Origin: Leucocoprinus leucothites
Lineage: Eukaryota; Basidiomycota; Agaricomycetes; Agaricales; Agaricaceae
Direction of reading: 5' to 3'
Assembly (NCBI GenBank): GCA_013368445.1
Contig: JAACJO010000002.1
Location: 682,001 to 746,000, forward strand
Length of the DNA: 64,000 nucleotides
Shown: piece after piece, positions 22,892-35,603 of the stretch
Layout: the number at the start of each line of letters is the position of its first letter
How positions within the stretch are numbered: the stretch's first letter is position 1
Program-made: the position numbers and the translations under genes
The notes under the pieces: generated by a model
Seen by the model: only the letters and a program-made list of their open reading frames with translations
Databases searched by the model: none
What the model was told of the DNA's origin: nothing

Positions 22892-23814
22892 ATTTCAGTT
22901 GATAGGTGACGTTGTGTACGTGGATTTAACAAGTTGACGCGCCGATGTTCACTGATGCCAAAGGCACTCTGGAAACGGGACCGATAGTATGCGGCGCTAT
23001 TTGGCCAATGATGCAAAGTCACGTGTATCAATTTACTTACCTGGTGCTGCCTTTTTTGGAATCCCGATCACTTTCAGGTATTCTCACCTTTCTTTGATCC
23101 TTGAGTTAGATGTTTCCATCATTATGGTGGCTGTATGTCAGCTTGGATTGCTTGTACGGCCGTAAAGGTGGTGCCACCGCTTGTCGCACAAGTGTAGAGA
23201 ATTGGTGGAATTCGAGCCACGATGGTAGCCTGGCTCCTTGGACGGCCTAAGAACTCTATTTACGAGGTGTGCTACGGTAGACGTCGGTGGGGATCTGCCG
23301 CCGAGTGTTTCCCTCGAGGCCATATTCTGGCCCGTGGCATATCACCGTCGGCCCTCATATTTTTGCGACGATGTTCACAAGAGTGTAATAGGTGTATTGG
23401 GCTCTCGTCAGTCATGAATGCAAAATGAGGTTGGTTCAGGGAAATAATAACCTGATATGTCACTAGAAGATTTCCTGAGAGTTAGAACATATGAGTCCGG
23501 TTCTGAAAGCCTGAACTGTGGTCTGAATTAATCGCTGGAAACAGAATGAGCGCCCATCGCCGGGACAATGTCCATTTTTGGAAGGTAACCTGGAGCTATT
23601 GGCAGCAGGGTTGCATATGATCTTCTTCCACTCCTCCTGACTATCACGCTGACCTCAGCTCCCTCTTTTCTTCTTCTTCCACCAAAGCGAACATTCCCAG
23701 TGACATCTGGGATATCTTTCACTTCACAACAGACTGATAGATCAACTTTCGCATCAGATTCCACACGTCCCTTCCGCAGGTGCGAACGATTCTAAGCCAT
23801 CCGCAGGCCGAATC
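22892..23814. other. Divergent intergenic region UBX/RhoGEF-1
   Basis: About 920 bases between two divergent genes. I see only promoter-type sequence with short chance frames. Confidence 0.6.
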
Positions 23815-26800
23815 ATGCCTCAAGCGCCTTCGGCGACACGTTCTCGCACGCCAGTAGACCAAGATCTGCAGCAGCTGTACAACGATGTCCTTGCCGGCTT
23901 TGACACAGAAGGTCCATCACTGTCATTGAAGGAAGGCTCTGACCTCGACCAGATTTATCGCGTATATGGCGATGCACCTAGCAATGGCAACGGAAACCTA
24001 GATGCAGGTACCGGCAGAGACCCTTATGCATCTGCTTGGTTCACGCCCGTATCGCCTACGAGCTCTCACAGTTGTATGTCATCACAATTCTCAGATCAAC
24101 CACTGACTTATATCATGGCAGATCCGTCTCCAACTTCTTCCCGTCCTAGTGCTGTACGAAAACTCCCTCCTACTCCTGGAACTTCTTCAGCGGCAACCTC
24201 ACCAACAGCCTCATTCCCAATGCCGGAACCCGAACCGTATACTTTTGATCCCTCGACCCGACCGAGCCATTACAGCACAGATTCGTATGCCTCCGTTCAT
24301 TCCTCCAGTTCCAGCAGTATGCGCAAAAAGGTTGCACCTCCCGCTACCGCAGGTGGTCGCCGTCTTCCAGTCACCCCCGGCCAGACTTCTGGGGCCGCTG
24401 CTTACTACCGTCCGTCTCTGCCGGGTTTGCCGTCCGATCCCCGGCCATCAGGATCTCATGCTCTTCCCAATTATCCAAGTTCCTCCAGTGTCAATGCAAC
24501 CTACCCTCCAGAAAAGGTCCCATATCACACTGAAAACGGGAGTTACTCGTCGGGTTATTCTCCCACAGCCTCTCGAACATCTCATGATCCGGGGGGCCAT
24601 CCCATATCACCACAAGTGAATGTCTACAACGCCGATGGAAGGCGGGCGGTAAATAATGGCCACCATTACAGTCAATCTGGCTCCGCAATTACACAGGAAT
24701 ATTCGCCTTACGACCATAGTTCCTCCCAATCGCTTGGAGTAGTCCCAACGCTGACCAAGTCTCCGAGTCGAGAGTATTTCGCGCCTCAGCCAGAACCCTC
24801 GCCCAGCCAAACTGAGTCATTGAGCCCATGTGAGTTAATGAGTATTCTCATTCGTTCTTCGCTCAATATGGGTTTAGACAATGACGCCCAGCTTGCCCGA
24901 AGCACGTCCAGCTCATCCCAGTTAGCTTACTATACATCGGCCCCGGCAGTGGCTAGTACAAGTAACCATAACCTTAGCACCGGGGGATCGTCGACATACG
25001 CAGCATCAAGCGCATACGTTCCTGGCTTGAGCCCGAACGAGGATAGCTTCGTCACTGCCCCGACTCAAATACAGAACTATGGTGACGCCGAGCCCAGTCG
25101 AAGAGCTGATATCTTACGCAATCCGAGTGACATGCTGCGCACATTGGCCGATTTTGAGAATCCAGAAGTTGCTGCGTTTCAGGATGAAGGGGAAGATTTC
25201 TGGGAAGGCGACGAGGAAGAAGACGAGAGTCGATATATCAACTACTTCCTCCTCTCACATATTGCCATGCAACTTCGCGATAAGATACCAAGGGGTACTC
25301 ATGTGAAAGGAAGCATCCCATACTCTCGTGCATTTACGGGCAAGGACATTGTGGTAAGCGCTCACTACCTCTTGGTTTCATTTGACTTTGACAAGTCTCC
25401 CTCTAGTCTACTATTCAAACTCTCATCCAACGTGACCTAGCCATCAACTACAATATGTCAACCAACGACAGACGTGTTGCGCTACAGGTTGCTCGTAGCC
25501 TTCAAAATCAACTCTTCTTCTTTGAAGTCGAGTGGGGTGGTCGCATCCTTCAGGATGGAGTGGAAGATGTATTCATGTTTTACGACGAACAAGAGGGCGG
25601 ATCAGATGCTATTTTCGAAAGAGAGGAATTACCAACAGGTGTTGTGACGATGCTCACGCGCTGCTACTCTCCTAGCTGTGCAGACAGTGGAGCTGAGGGA
25701 CCTCCGTGCTATTCGTTTTCATGCCCCAAACGAGTGAGCACACCTTTCCTTGGCATTGAATGTAGTGATGAATTGATGTGTCTGATCTGGTTTGATTTAG
25801 CAAAAGGATCTCCCTGGATTCACGACCCTGTCGGCTTTGAATGAAGCCCCCATTGAGGACAAGAAGGATTCTTGGACGAAGGGCATTGACGAAAACGTAT
25901 TGGCGGCGCTACCGCAGAGCGAGATAGAGCGTCAATCGTAAGGCATTTGCGGCCCTACAATGCCAGAGGCTAATGTGTCCCTTTTCCTAGAATTATTCAT
26001 CAATTGATCAACAAGGAAGAACAATACATACAGGACCTCGATACTGTTGAGACTGTATTCATCAAGCAACTACGAGCCGCGAAACCTCCTGTGCTTCCCG
26101 AACATCAGTTGGAAGAATTCATTGACGATGTATTTGGGAACATTCTGGACTTACGAGAGTGCAACCGTCGCTTATTGGAAGTTCTATACGTCCGTCAACG
26201 AGAACAAGGGCCCATCATCCAAAGGATTGGTGATATCTTCCTGAATGCCGCAGTCGAGTTCCGGTTGGCATATCCCACGTACATTGGACATCACATGGCT
26301 GCAGAGAAGAGGTTGAACGAAGAAAAAGAGAAGAACGGCAACTTTAGGTTCTTCCTTGAGGTGAGCACACCGATCGAAAAGGGTTTGATAGAATCATCGG
26401 ACTAATGCTTATGCTTTCAGGAGCGCACCGCAAAAACAGGGCGACAAGGGGAATCAATACGTCCTGACCTAAAACATCTATTGAATCGCCCTTCTGATCA
26501 TCTACAGAAGTACCCTGTCCTCCTGGATGCCATTCTTGAGAAGACAGAAGAAGAGAACCCCGATGTTGAGTTCCTGCAGGAGGCGATCCAGACCATCAAG
26601 AGTTTACACAGTTTCGCGCAGCTAAGGACTTTCCAAGCAGCCATGGGCAAGGGTGCTCCTGGGAAGTGGGAATGGCACGATCTCGTTTCTGGTGAATTCA
26701 TGAAGACCCTGCAAAAGAAGGAAGTGAAGCGGCAAGCGTGAGTCTCCGAAACATCGTTTACTACTTGGCTTTTTTGGAGATTAAGTGGGCTGACTTTTGA

Positions 26801-29800
26801 TTTCTCGATAATATAGTGTTATTTTTGAGCTAATCAAGGGAGAGATGGCATATGTGAAGGATCTCGAAAATATCAAAATCGTACGTACTTTTCGGACTTT
26901 TCCCTGAGACTTCATTCCATAGATTCTGATGAAATTCAATGCTCATTCTTTAGATGTATGTTGACCCACTGCGGTCTGCGATGCCACCGATTGTTCCCCG
27001 AGATCGGTTGGAACAGTTCATTGACGACGTTTTCCACAATTATTGGGATCTCTACGAACACCATCGTCGACTCTTGGATAAATTCCATGAGATTCAACGA
27101 GAGGAGCATCCTCGTGTGACGAGCATTACAGCAGCGATGTTCGATGCTGCCTTGAACTTCCGCGATGCGTATCTGGAGTATATTCCGAACTATCCGATTG
27201 CCGCGTATCGGATCGATGACGAGATGGCAAATAATCCAGCCTTTAAGACGTTTGTCGACGTGAGTTACTCGACTCTTGTTGCCGCGAAACATTAGTAATA
27301 GATACCTACGCTACAGCAACAAACCCGACACTCGGATGCTCATCGTCTGGATATGAAGAATTTCATCAATCGGCCCATCCCCCGTCTCTTACGTTATGAA
27401 CTACTTCTCAAGGATATTATGCACAATTCTCCTGAAGGCCACGAGGATCATGCAGATATTCCTAACGTAGTTGATGCCATCAAGTCCCTTGGAAAAGAGA
27501 CAGAGCCAGGTGTTCAAGATGCCAAGACCAAGGTCGAGCTGTGGAGGTACAACGCAAATCTGGTATTCAAGCATGGAGAGACCTTTGTATGTCCTGTCCT
27601 AATTATCAGCGTGCATGTGAATCAGGTTGCTTACATCTTGTGGTGTAGGATATGGACCTACTCGATCCGAAGCGGCAGTTGGTACATTCTGGGAAACTAC
27701 TGCGTCAACCTGATGGTGGTCTTGAATGGAGCGGATGGAGTGAACTGTTTGTGCTACTTTTCGACAACTATTGTGAGCATATACTATGATTTCTCCATCA
27801 CGAACTTGATCTGATGTTTTGCTAGTGGTAATGACAAAACCAAAAGAGAAGGATGGTGTCATAAAGTACAGCGTCTACAAGCGACCTATCCCTCTCGATC
27901 TCCTCACCCTTGTCAATTTCACCGAGCCTCCCACACAGCGAGGCGCAGGTCTACTTCGTGGCCTTCGTGGAGGCGAAAAGAGTGACAAGAATGAAACCCT
28001 CAACTCGAGTGCGTCTCCAGATACTGCAACAGACTCACGATTCGTCTATCCTATGACGTTGCACCACAACGGGCGTGCGGGTGGACCCTACATGATGTAC
28101 GCCGAAACATCACAGTCACGATCAGAGTGGCAAGGAAAGCTTGCACATGCACTTGCAATGCACAAGGCGGTCCAGGAGAGCAACAAGGTGTTCGAAATTG
28201 AGACGTTGAGCGCAGATACGTTCTTGGTTCCTTCGATGACCACCGCTGCCTCGGGCCCTGCTTGGAGTCAGGATAATGCCTTCACTGGAAAGGTTACTTG
28301 CTCTGTGCCATTTAGTGAGTGATCATGTTGCTTCGAGTTGTGGGATGGTTCTAATTAGTACTAGATACCTCGGATGGTCGAAGACTTGTTGCTGTGGGTT
28401 GTGCTGAGGGCGTTTGGATCGGCTTTCGTCATGATCCCAGATGTACGCGTGCCTGAAACTTTTCCTTTGATCCCCACTTGCTGATTAGATGCTTTAGCTT
28501 TGCGTCGTGTCCTTCATCTTCGACAGGTTACGCAATGTGCCATGCTTGATGAATTTGGAATTTTCTTGGTCCTTGCTGACAAGGTCAGTTGCCGATTTCG
28601 TCTTAAGCAAGCGGATATTGACTTGTAATACGTAGTCGTTGTTTGCATACCACATTGAAGCGTTGGTTCCATCATCACCCCATCTCGCGCACCAGAACGT
28701 TCCTCAGAAATTAAACGGCAATAAGGACGTTCATTTCTTCAGTGTTGGAACACTACATGGTCGGACTCTGATCGTGTACATGAAGAAGAAGAACGTAAGC
28801 ACCCTTCGATCCTTGACAATATGGCGCCGCATCTGATCGGTCTCATAGATGGACAGTATTTTCCGCGTGCTGGAACCTGTGGGAGATAAGATTAATGAAC
28901 GGGTGAAGGCCCCTGTTGGATTGGGATCTCGCCTTGGGTTCCGATCTACCAAGTCTGAATGGTTCCGGGTCTACCGTGACTTTTTCCTACCATCCGAGTC
29001 ATATGACCTCATTTTCTTGAAAGCAAGGATAGCCATCCTGTGCGCTAAAGGCTTCGAGATCATGGACCTCAACGAGTGAGCAAATTGATACATCTACCCT
29101 AATCGATACTCAGTTATTGTCTAGTTTCAACAGTGTTACTATCCCTCAACGTGAAGATCCCCGCCTTGGTCATCTTGCTAAGCGGTGTGAGTCGTGCCGT
29201 CCGATGGGTATGTTCCGATCTTCGGATGACGAGTTCCTTTTGTGCTACGATGGCGAGTGCTTTCGTTGATGTGACTATTGGTGTCATTGCTGATGCACCC
29301 GCAGAGTTTGGCGTTTACGTCGACAAACATGGTGATCCCAGCCGCTCGGCTGGAACCATAGAATGGGAAGGAACAGCGGAACGTGTGGCTCTTCATCACC
29401 CGTATATTCTCCTGTTCGACACGCGGTTCATTGAAGTACGCCACATTGAGACTGGGCGATTGGCGCAAATCATTCCCGGAAACGACATTCGTTGCATATG
29501 GGATGGGAGAGGTGTGAGCTCTAATCTGTCCTTGCCTGCGACTACTAGCCAGGACATGGGACAGGAAGCTCAAGTACACGCCGTCATGACCAATCCTGAC
29601 CAAGGCCCAATAAGTGGCCCCAGGGCCAAGACTATCGCACAATGTGTATTCGAACTCATTCCTACCGTTCCATTATACCCACCTGCGCCCCCTCCAAAAT
29701 CAGAAAGTCAACCACCAGCACACACGAACGGCAGTTACTATGCGCCTCCTGCACCAATGAGCAGTCAACCCACACACTACGTCCACCCGTCTAACTCATG

Positions 29801-29810
29801 GAGGTCATGA
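23815..29810 (+). CDS. RhoGEF-1, ROM2-type Rho1 exchange factor with two DH domains
   Basis: A multi-exon gene of about 1,670 aa. A Ser/Pro-rich N-terminal half (to about 25,150) is followed by an acidic patch, a DEP domain (25,230-25,600; NYFLLSHIAMQLRDKIP, GKDIV) and a first DH domain (25,991-26,690; LINKEEQYIQDLDTVE, FIDDVFGNILDLRECNRRL, LKHLLNRPSDHLQKYPVLL). Then come a second DH domain (26,820-27,560; LIKGEMAYVKDLENI, MKNFINRPIPRLLRYELLL), PH (27,650-28,200; WSELFVLLFDNYLVMTKP) and CNH (28,290-29,520). Rom2/Rgf-type factors activate Rho1 at the plasma membrane for cell-wall glucan synthesis and integrity signalling. Two 48-nt stop-free introns lie in the first exon block (24074-24121, 24830-24877). 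One later intron needs a GC donor. It is the best-preserved member of a local family and probably the functional parent. Confidence 0.88.
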
Positions 29811-30249
29811 TGTGATCTCTTTCCTTTCGATTGATGACTTTATGGATCCCATTTGCATCGGGTTTATATGTATGATACTAATCATCTCCTTCTGTCGGCA
29901 CTCGATGTGTCCAGTAATCGGTCTAGCTCTGGTAGATATGTCGCCCTTTGGATATTACTTTTTTTCAACTTTCCTTTTCTCGTTGGTTGTTGACGCCTTG
30001 GCTCTGCTCACAGGCGCTTCGGATTTCATACTGTAGTAATAGTTGGAGTAAGCGGAACCTTAAGAAATCCAAAATGCTTCCGAGTCCAATCGCCAGTAAA
30101 TTGCTCAGCAGCCCAGACTAATGGGAACACATGTGAATCCACATGCATGGCTCTGGTCACGCACTACATTACTGTGCGAACGCTGATGAAACTCTTTCGG
30201 TTATCCAGAGGTACGGCTCTCACCAGCTGAACGTTGAACCCCCACGAAC

Positions 30250-30770
30250 ATGTCAGGCACTTGTAGAGGAGGCTGCTACTGTGGTACAATCAAATGGGAA
30301 GCCACCGGAAAACCCCTCCTCAGCGCATACTGTCATTGTACCCTTTGTCAGCGTTTGAATGGTAAGCCTCGATCCTGACATGTGCACACGAATACATCAT
30401 CTCATTTCATCCACCACACCTCTCAGCCTGCCCATTCATCCACACCATCCACTTTGCCGCGTCCGCATTTAAGTGGACACATCAAGAACCGGTGTATGGA
30501 TCCCTTGATTGTTACGCTACAGCAGATAAACCTTGGAAAAAACGCTGGCGGTGTAAGAGCTGTGGTGCATGTGTAGCATCATATCATGAGAAGAAGGATA
30601 GATGGAGTGTATGGGGAGCACAGCTCGAACGAGACGAGGAGGGAAAGATAAAGTATTGGGAGGAGCTCAAGCCTACCGTTCATATGTTCTATGGAACGAG
30701 GCTGTTTGATGCGAACGATGATCTACCGAAGTGGGCTGGGTATGAAAATGAGTCGGAAAGGCTGGGTTGA
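30250..30770 (+). CDS. GFA/CENP-V-type zinc protein
   Basis: Two exons (30250-30361, 30427-30770) give 151 aa starting MSGTCRGGCYCGTIKWEATG. Zinc-ligand motifs are in family order: CRGGCYCG, CHCTLC, and CKSCGAC in the C-terminal part. The GFA (glutathione-dependent formaldehyde-activating, Mss4-like fold) family includes many small cytosolic proteins of unknown substrate, so an enzyme activity should not be assumed. The start was chosen because it places the first Cys motif close to the N-terminus and keeps the frame through a 65-nt intron (GTAAGC...CTCAG). It lies about 440 bp behind RhoGEF-1 and is convergent with KHDC4. Confidence 0.85.
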
Positions 30771-30985
30771 ATTGAGGTTGTAGAAGGATATATTCAGCAT
30801 TTTCTCCTACTTGACTATAACAAGAGAATCATTCAGAAGGAGGAGCGACGGCGGGAATAGATGCTGTAACAGATATCAATCAGAGAAATTGTGAACTGCA
30901 CTAACGTTCCCCTGGACGAAGGGGCAAGTGCTAGAGCTAGGGAATAGAGGTAGGATGTCAAGAAACACGTAAACACCAAACCGTT

Positions 30986-32716
30986 CATGCTGGAGGAGGT
31001 GGGGGAGGAGCTTCAGAGCTTGGAGGAGGCGGAGGTGGAGCGCCACCGGGAGGAGCATAACCAGGTACTCCTCCAGCGTCAGCACCAGGCTGTCCTTGAC
31101 CAGTATAGTATTGTGTATATTGGCTTTGCAAACCGGCGGCCCAATCTTTAAATTCCTGAGAGTTGACGTCGTATCCATATGCAGCCCTGCAGAAATAGGA
31201 GTGATAGTCAGTTGAAGTAGATTAAGGAGGTATGACGGGAAACATACCAGTAGGCAGCAAAAGCTTCTTGATTGGAGGGGTCAGCTCCGGCAGGGTTGGC
31301 GCCACCCGGAGGTGCGGGAGCACCATCTGCAGGAGGTGGTGGTTGCTCGCCCGGGGGTGGAGGAGGCGCATTGGCTGGTTGAGGAGGTGCATATCCCTGA
31401 ACGTTAAGCGCGGCATACAAAAATAAAGAAGAGCAATGGGAAACAGTTAGTTTTGAAAGGCTAGTTAGCATTCGTTCAACGCAGTCGAGAACCAGGGGGA
31501 ACAGAAAAACCAAAGAGCGGAAAAAAGTATTTCTTCCGTTTTGGGTAGACAAAATGTAAAAACACCTACCGCTGCCATGGCACTGTACGCAGCATACTGA
31601 GCTTGAGCTTGGTGTAGCTCCATTTGCTGGTGTTGGAGTGCTGTTTGCATTTTGGCGTGCTCTTCCCTTACGACTAGAAGAAGATCTTCAGCTAGTACTT
31701 TGGCACGTTGTACTTGAGACTCATCGGGTCCGCTGAGGAAAGGCTGCGAGTGAGCCATACTGCCTATGGGTTCGGGAAGGGGAAAGAGACGTACGTGATA
31801 TGAATGTAGAGGGGTTCGTTGCTTTCTTGCCCAGTCTCTTGTTCGATAAAGCCTGAACCAACGCCTTTGATTTGAACGCGAGTTCCGGTTTCTTGTTGGA
31901 TATACTTGACAAAGGAGCCCTGTAATTTTTGTCAGTTCTTCTAGCTCAAGAGAGAGAGGGAGAGATACGGCGTACACTTGGCCCAACAACCTTAGTACGA
32001 ACGTTGAAATTCCTAATGCTCTCTAATCCAACGGTTAATTTTTCCTCGGGCCATTTGCGCTAAAAGAGAAATTCGAATAAATGTCATTAGGAAGAAGAAC
32101 CAAACCGACCTTTTCTCTCAGCCGATCCTTTTTATCCTCGACCAATGGCCCAAGATCCGTGGAAATGAGGTCATTAACCTTGTCAACGGCTTGTTGCAGT
32201 GCCTCTTGTGTCGAAGCCGTGATATGGAGGTATAGAGGAGGGTCCTTCTCGGTCGCCTTGCTCCGGTCAGGATACCACACGCCTTTCGTGCTGACCGACG
32301 CACCCGTTTGATCATGGATCTAGGATAATTTCAAAATGAGTGTCATCGCGTCAACGATAGAAACGTAAAAGGTGGTTTGGATAGAGTCAAAAAATGCACG
32401 AAAGGATAGAGAATCGAGAAATCTCATCGCAACCCTCCACCTCGTAAATGAACAGAAGGAAACTCACCTCTTGTTGCGTAGACCCCTTTGTTAGCATATA
32501 CCTATTTCTAACATCATTGATATCAATATCCTTCTGGAACGCCCCTTCGTCTTTGAGAGCTCCAGACGCGAACTGAGCAGCAATTTTGGCAGCGATGGCA
32601 GCAGCAGCCGCAGCAGCATCTGAAGCGCTTTTTCCATCTTTTGTAGTACTATCCGAGGCGGACTTGTCGTCGTTTACGGGTCCTGGTTGGTCCCATTTGC
32701 TTTTGGAGGAAGACAT
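30986..32716 (-). CDS. KHDC4/BLOM7-like KH-domain RNA-binding protein
   Basis: Minus-strand gene starting MSSSKSKWDQPGPVND. An Ala-rich helix and DIDINDVRNRYMLTKGSTQQE lead into a KH-type fold (IHDQTGASVSTKGVWYPD; YLHITASTQEALQQAVDKV). A second KH-type unit follows (TVGLESIRNFNVRTKVVGPSG; TGTRVQIKGVGSGF; LYIHITGPDESQVQRAKVL). The C-terminal third is Pro/Gln/Tyr/Ala-rich with poly-Pro runs and ends in PPPPPA. This order matches KHDC4 (KIAA0907/BLOM7), a nuclear splicing-associated RNA-binding protein, and plant RIK. A role in pre-mRNA splicing is inferred from the family. Introns are short and several; the poly-Pro tract could bind WW or SH3 proteins. Confidence 0.82.
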
Positions 32717-33393
32717 GATGGTGGTTTAGAGAAAAGGCACGTTCGTATGAAAAATCAAAGTGCAATTAAAGTGAGTTCGGAAGCGCCGAGCCTTGCGGAT
32801 TTTCCTTCGCGGATGTTAAACAAATACACAAATAGGTTTGTCGACTACTGGTAGGGAGTGGGAGTTGATCTTTGGAACTGGTCACTGTGACTCCAGCCAG
32901 GTTCGAACAGCGGGTTTGGCTACTTTTAGCGGCTATTGTCCATCAATTGATCTATATCACGGACACGAATTGAATTTGGGTTAACTGCCTGACGCATAAT
33001 TATGACCACCGCCATCGCCACCAAGGCACTCAAACCTCTCAAGAAATTGCAACAAGAGTCAGACGTACCTAGGAGTACTCAGGAAGAGTAGAAAAAGTAG
33101 ATAGTGACTAGAACAATCAAAAACCACGTGATCCGATGAAAGCAATCCTCAAACCGACTCAGCCATGGGGAACTTGTTAAGTGGGCGCAATTGGCGGTCC
33201 GGACATCAACACATCCACTGCTTTCCCCGCTAATAGTAGTAACCGCCCATTCCAGATTTGAATGTGACCTGCGAAGGGCCGCAGTTCCAGGACGTTCTTT
33301 CTTAAACTCTCACCCCCTAGGTTCTAGGTACACTCGTTACAAACCAGCTTTTCCCCTTATCTTTCTTTCTAATCACCGTACGTGATCGAACCA
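32717..33393. other. Divergent promoter region KHDC4/ZNF511-like
   Basis: About 680 bases between divergent genes. I see no gene and no clear motif I would name. Confidence 0.55.
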
Positions 33394-34754
33394 ATGGCAA
33401 CACCACACTCGCCGCCAACAGCAACCACAATCGGCAAACGCGCACGCCCATTGACGCCACGTCGTTCATCGACGACTTCATCTAGCACGTCTAATCTCTC
33501 ATCTTCATCGACATCGTCGCCCGAAACTAAGATCGCTCGATCGTCGAGATCTCCGGATACTTCATTCTCAAATGATACTGGTGAAGGCACCCATGGTGCT
33601 ACTGACCGACCAATTCTATGTACCCTTCCACCAACGTGTAATCGCCACCCTATCACTTTGGCGAACTCAAAAGAGTTGGAAAGGCATTATGCTACGTACC
33701 ACGCGCATGTGTGCGAACAGCCTGGATGTGGATGTGTGTTTCCTGAAGCGAGGTTGTTGGAGCTGGTGAGTGTTTTGATAATGAAACTCGTCTTCGCATG
33801 ATTCTGAGTTTTGGGCGTTTGTAGCATCAGACGGAGTGTCATGATCCTCTGGCGGCAGTACGCAAAGAACGTGGAGAGAAGATTGTATGTTATTCCTATA
33901 GAACGATTTTACAAACACCCTCACCATCTGTTCCCCAGTTTGGCTGCATGGTGGCATCATGCGATCGATACTTCCAATCACCGAAAGCTCGTCGTCTGCA
34001 CATGATTGAAGCGCATAAATACCCCAAGGAATTCTTCTTTGCAGTGACGAATAAGGGCATCGGCGGCTTATTGAAGAAATGGGGCGAAGGCGTGAGTATG
34101 GTCAGAGGAGAATGGAAACCCAGGGATAAAGATGACACAAAGCCGAAGAAAGGCAAAGGCAAGACTGATACTGGCGACAAAATGCTGGTAGAAAACGACG
34201 ATGACGACGAGAGCCCCAGCGAGGAGGAGGAGGACCCTGTTCAAGAAGTTGACATGGAAGAACTGGAAAGGACGCCAAAACCCGGAGTTCGAACACTACA
34301 TCCTACGAGTCCTCCAAAGTCTGGGGGCGTCAAATCAGACGTCGATGCGCTGGCCGATGGGATGAGTTCGCTCTCGCTTATACCAAGTTCCATCCGGTTC
34401 GGTCGTGGCGGGCGAGGTGGTGGTCTTGGAGTAAGAGGGCGAGGTAGAGGTGGGAGGGGTGGAATCGTCCCTCCTCAGGGTGCAGTCCCAAACACTGGAG
34501 GACATCAAAGAAGTACGAGTTCTTCCTCAGCTACGGACGCAAAACAATTGGGCGCAAGTGGGAGTGGGAGAGGCCGAGGAGGGAAAAAAGGAAAGGGACA
34601 TCGAACTAACGCATCTATTGGGACTGGTATGGAAATGGACGTTCCTGGTGGAGAAGGCGGTGACCCCGTCGTGCTTCCTCCCGCAGGTGCATCCAAGGCA
34701 GAACGAGGCCGTGGATCTGGCCGTGGTAAGAGGGGTAGTGGTAAAGGCCACTGA
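33394..34754 (+). CDS. C2H2 zinc-finger protein, ZNF511-like
   Basis: Three exons (33394-33765, 33825-33884, 33939-34754) give 415 aa in one frame. The Ser/Thr-rich N-terminus is followed by three finger-like Cys/His units: C...C around CTLPPTCNRHP with HYATYHAHVC, CEQPGCGCVF with HQTECH, and FGCMVASCDRYF with RRLHMIEAHKYP, then EFFFAVTNKGIGGLLKKWG. That arrangement matches the ZNF511 family, of unknown function. The C-terminal half is acidic (DDDDESPSEEEED) and then carries two RGG-type tracts (near 34,400-34,460 and 34,560-34,750), suggesting RNA contact. The ATG at 33,394 was preferred; a longer open frame begins at a GTG and is unlikely. Confidence 0.8.
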
Positions 34755-35603
34755 TTTACGCATAGATATGTTGGGATTTATTGTGTGCGTGCTTCGAACA
34801 TATTTTTCCGGTGTTTGTTTTCTTGTGTTACACGTTCACCTAGCAAGAGGATCTAAACCGCGTGTATTATAGTAACCTGCTGAATGAATGGATTTGCAGA
34901 TTGTGAACACGATTTAGCACACAAGAGTTTAGAGTACAAAAAGCGCTGGCATGGTTTATGATTTCGGGACGCCTTCCGCATCCAAAGCCAAGGTCCGCTG
35001 TATAGCCGCCTGTCAGGAATATAATGATGACCCTCGAGGAAAGGTAATTGTTGTGTGAAGAAGACGATAGGATCAAAATGAAAGGCATATACAAAGTTGC
35101 GATGACGGGCGTGGAGGCGCACACAAAGCCCGGTAAAATGTAAAATGGACAATTACCTTGCTCGCCGAACCTGGCAGTCTCTGCGCCTTTTCTGGACTAC
35201 ATGCGGACCCCGAACACTTCCCGTTCTTTGCCGTAAATGTGCCATGAGAACAATAAGAGAGGTGTTTGTACAGATTTGTACTGGTTGGATTGCGCTTCGA
35301 TAATGGGTGCTTATTGTGGCTTGTGGCTTTTGTTCACTCTGTATTTAAAAAACATGGCCGTTGAACGAGACTACCCCATCCCATTCGCGAGTACTGCAGA
35401 GCAGTCGGATAGTGGATCTTGGTTTCCTCCTTGTTTTACGCCCGAATCCCGACGACTAGTCTTTTTTAATCTCTAATTCCTCCAGTCAGTATTTTTGCTC
35501 CTCCGTCTCAAATGCCCAGGATGCTCATACTTATTTCTGGTTGCAGGCGGCTAGCCCGATACTACTTTTAATCACTCCTGGTTACAATTTTTAATAGACG
35601 AAT
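34755..35603. other. Intergenic region, no gene seen
   Basis: About 850 bases. Minus-strand open frames near 34,853-35,152 show no family resemblance. Probably 3' flank of one gene and promoter of the next. Confidence 0.55.

Noticed and set aside
29178..29642. 154-aa minus-strand open frame
   Set aside because: Antisense to the CNH exons of RhoGEF-1, with no family resemblance.
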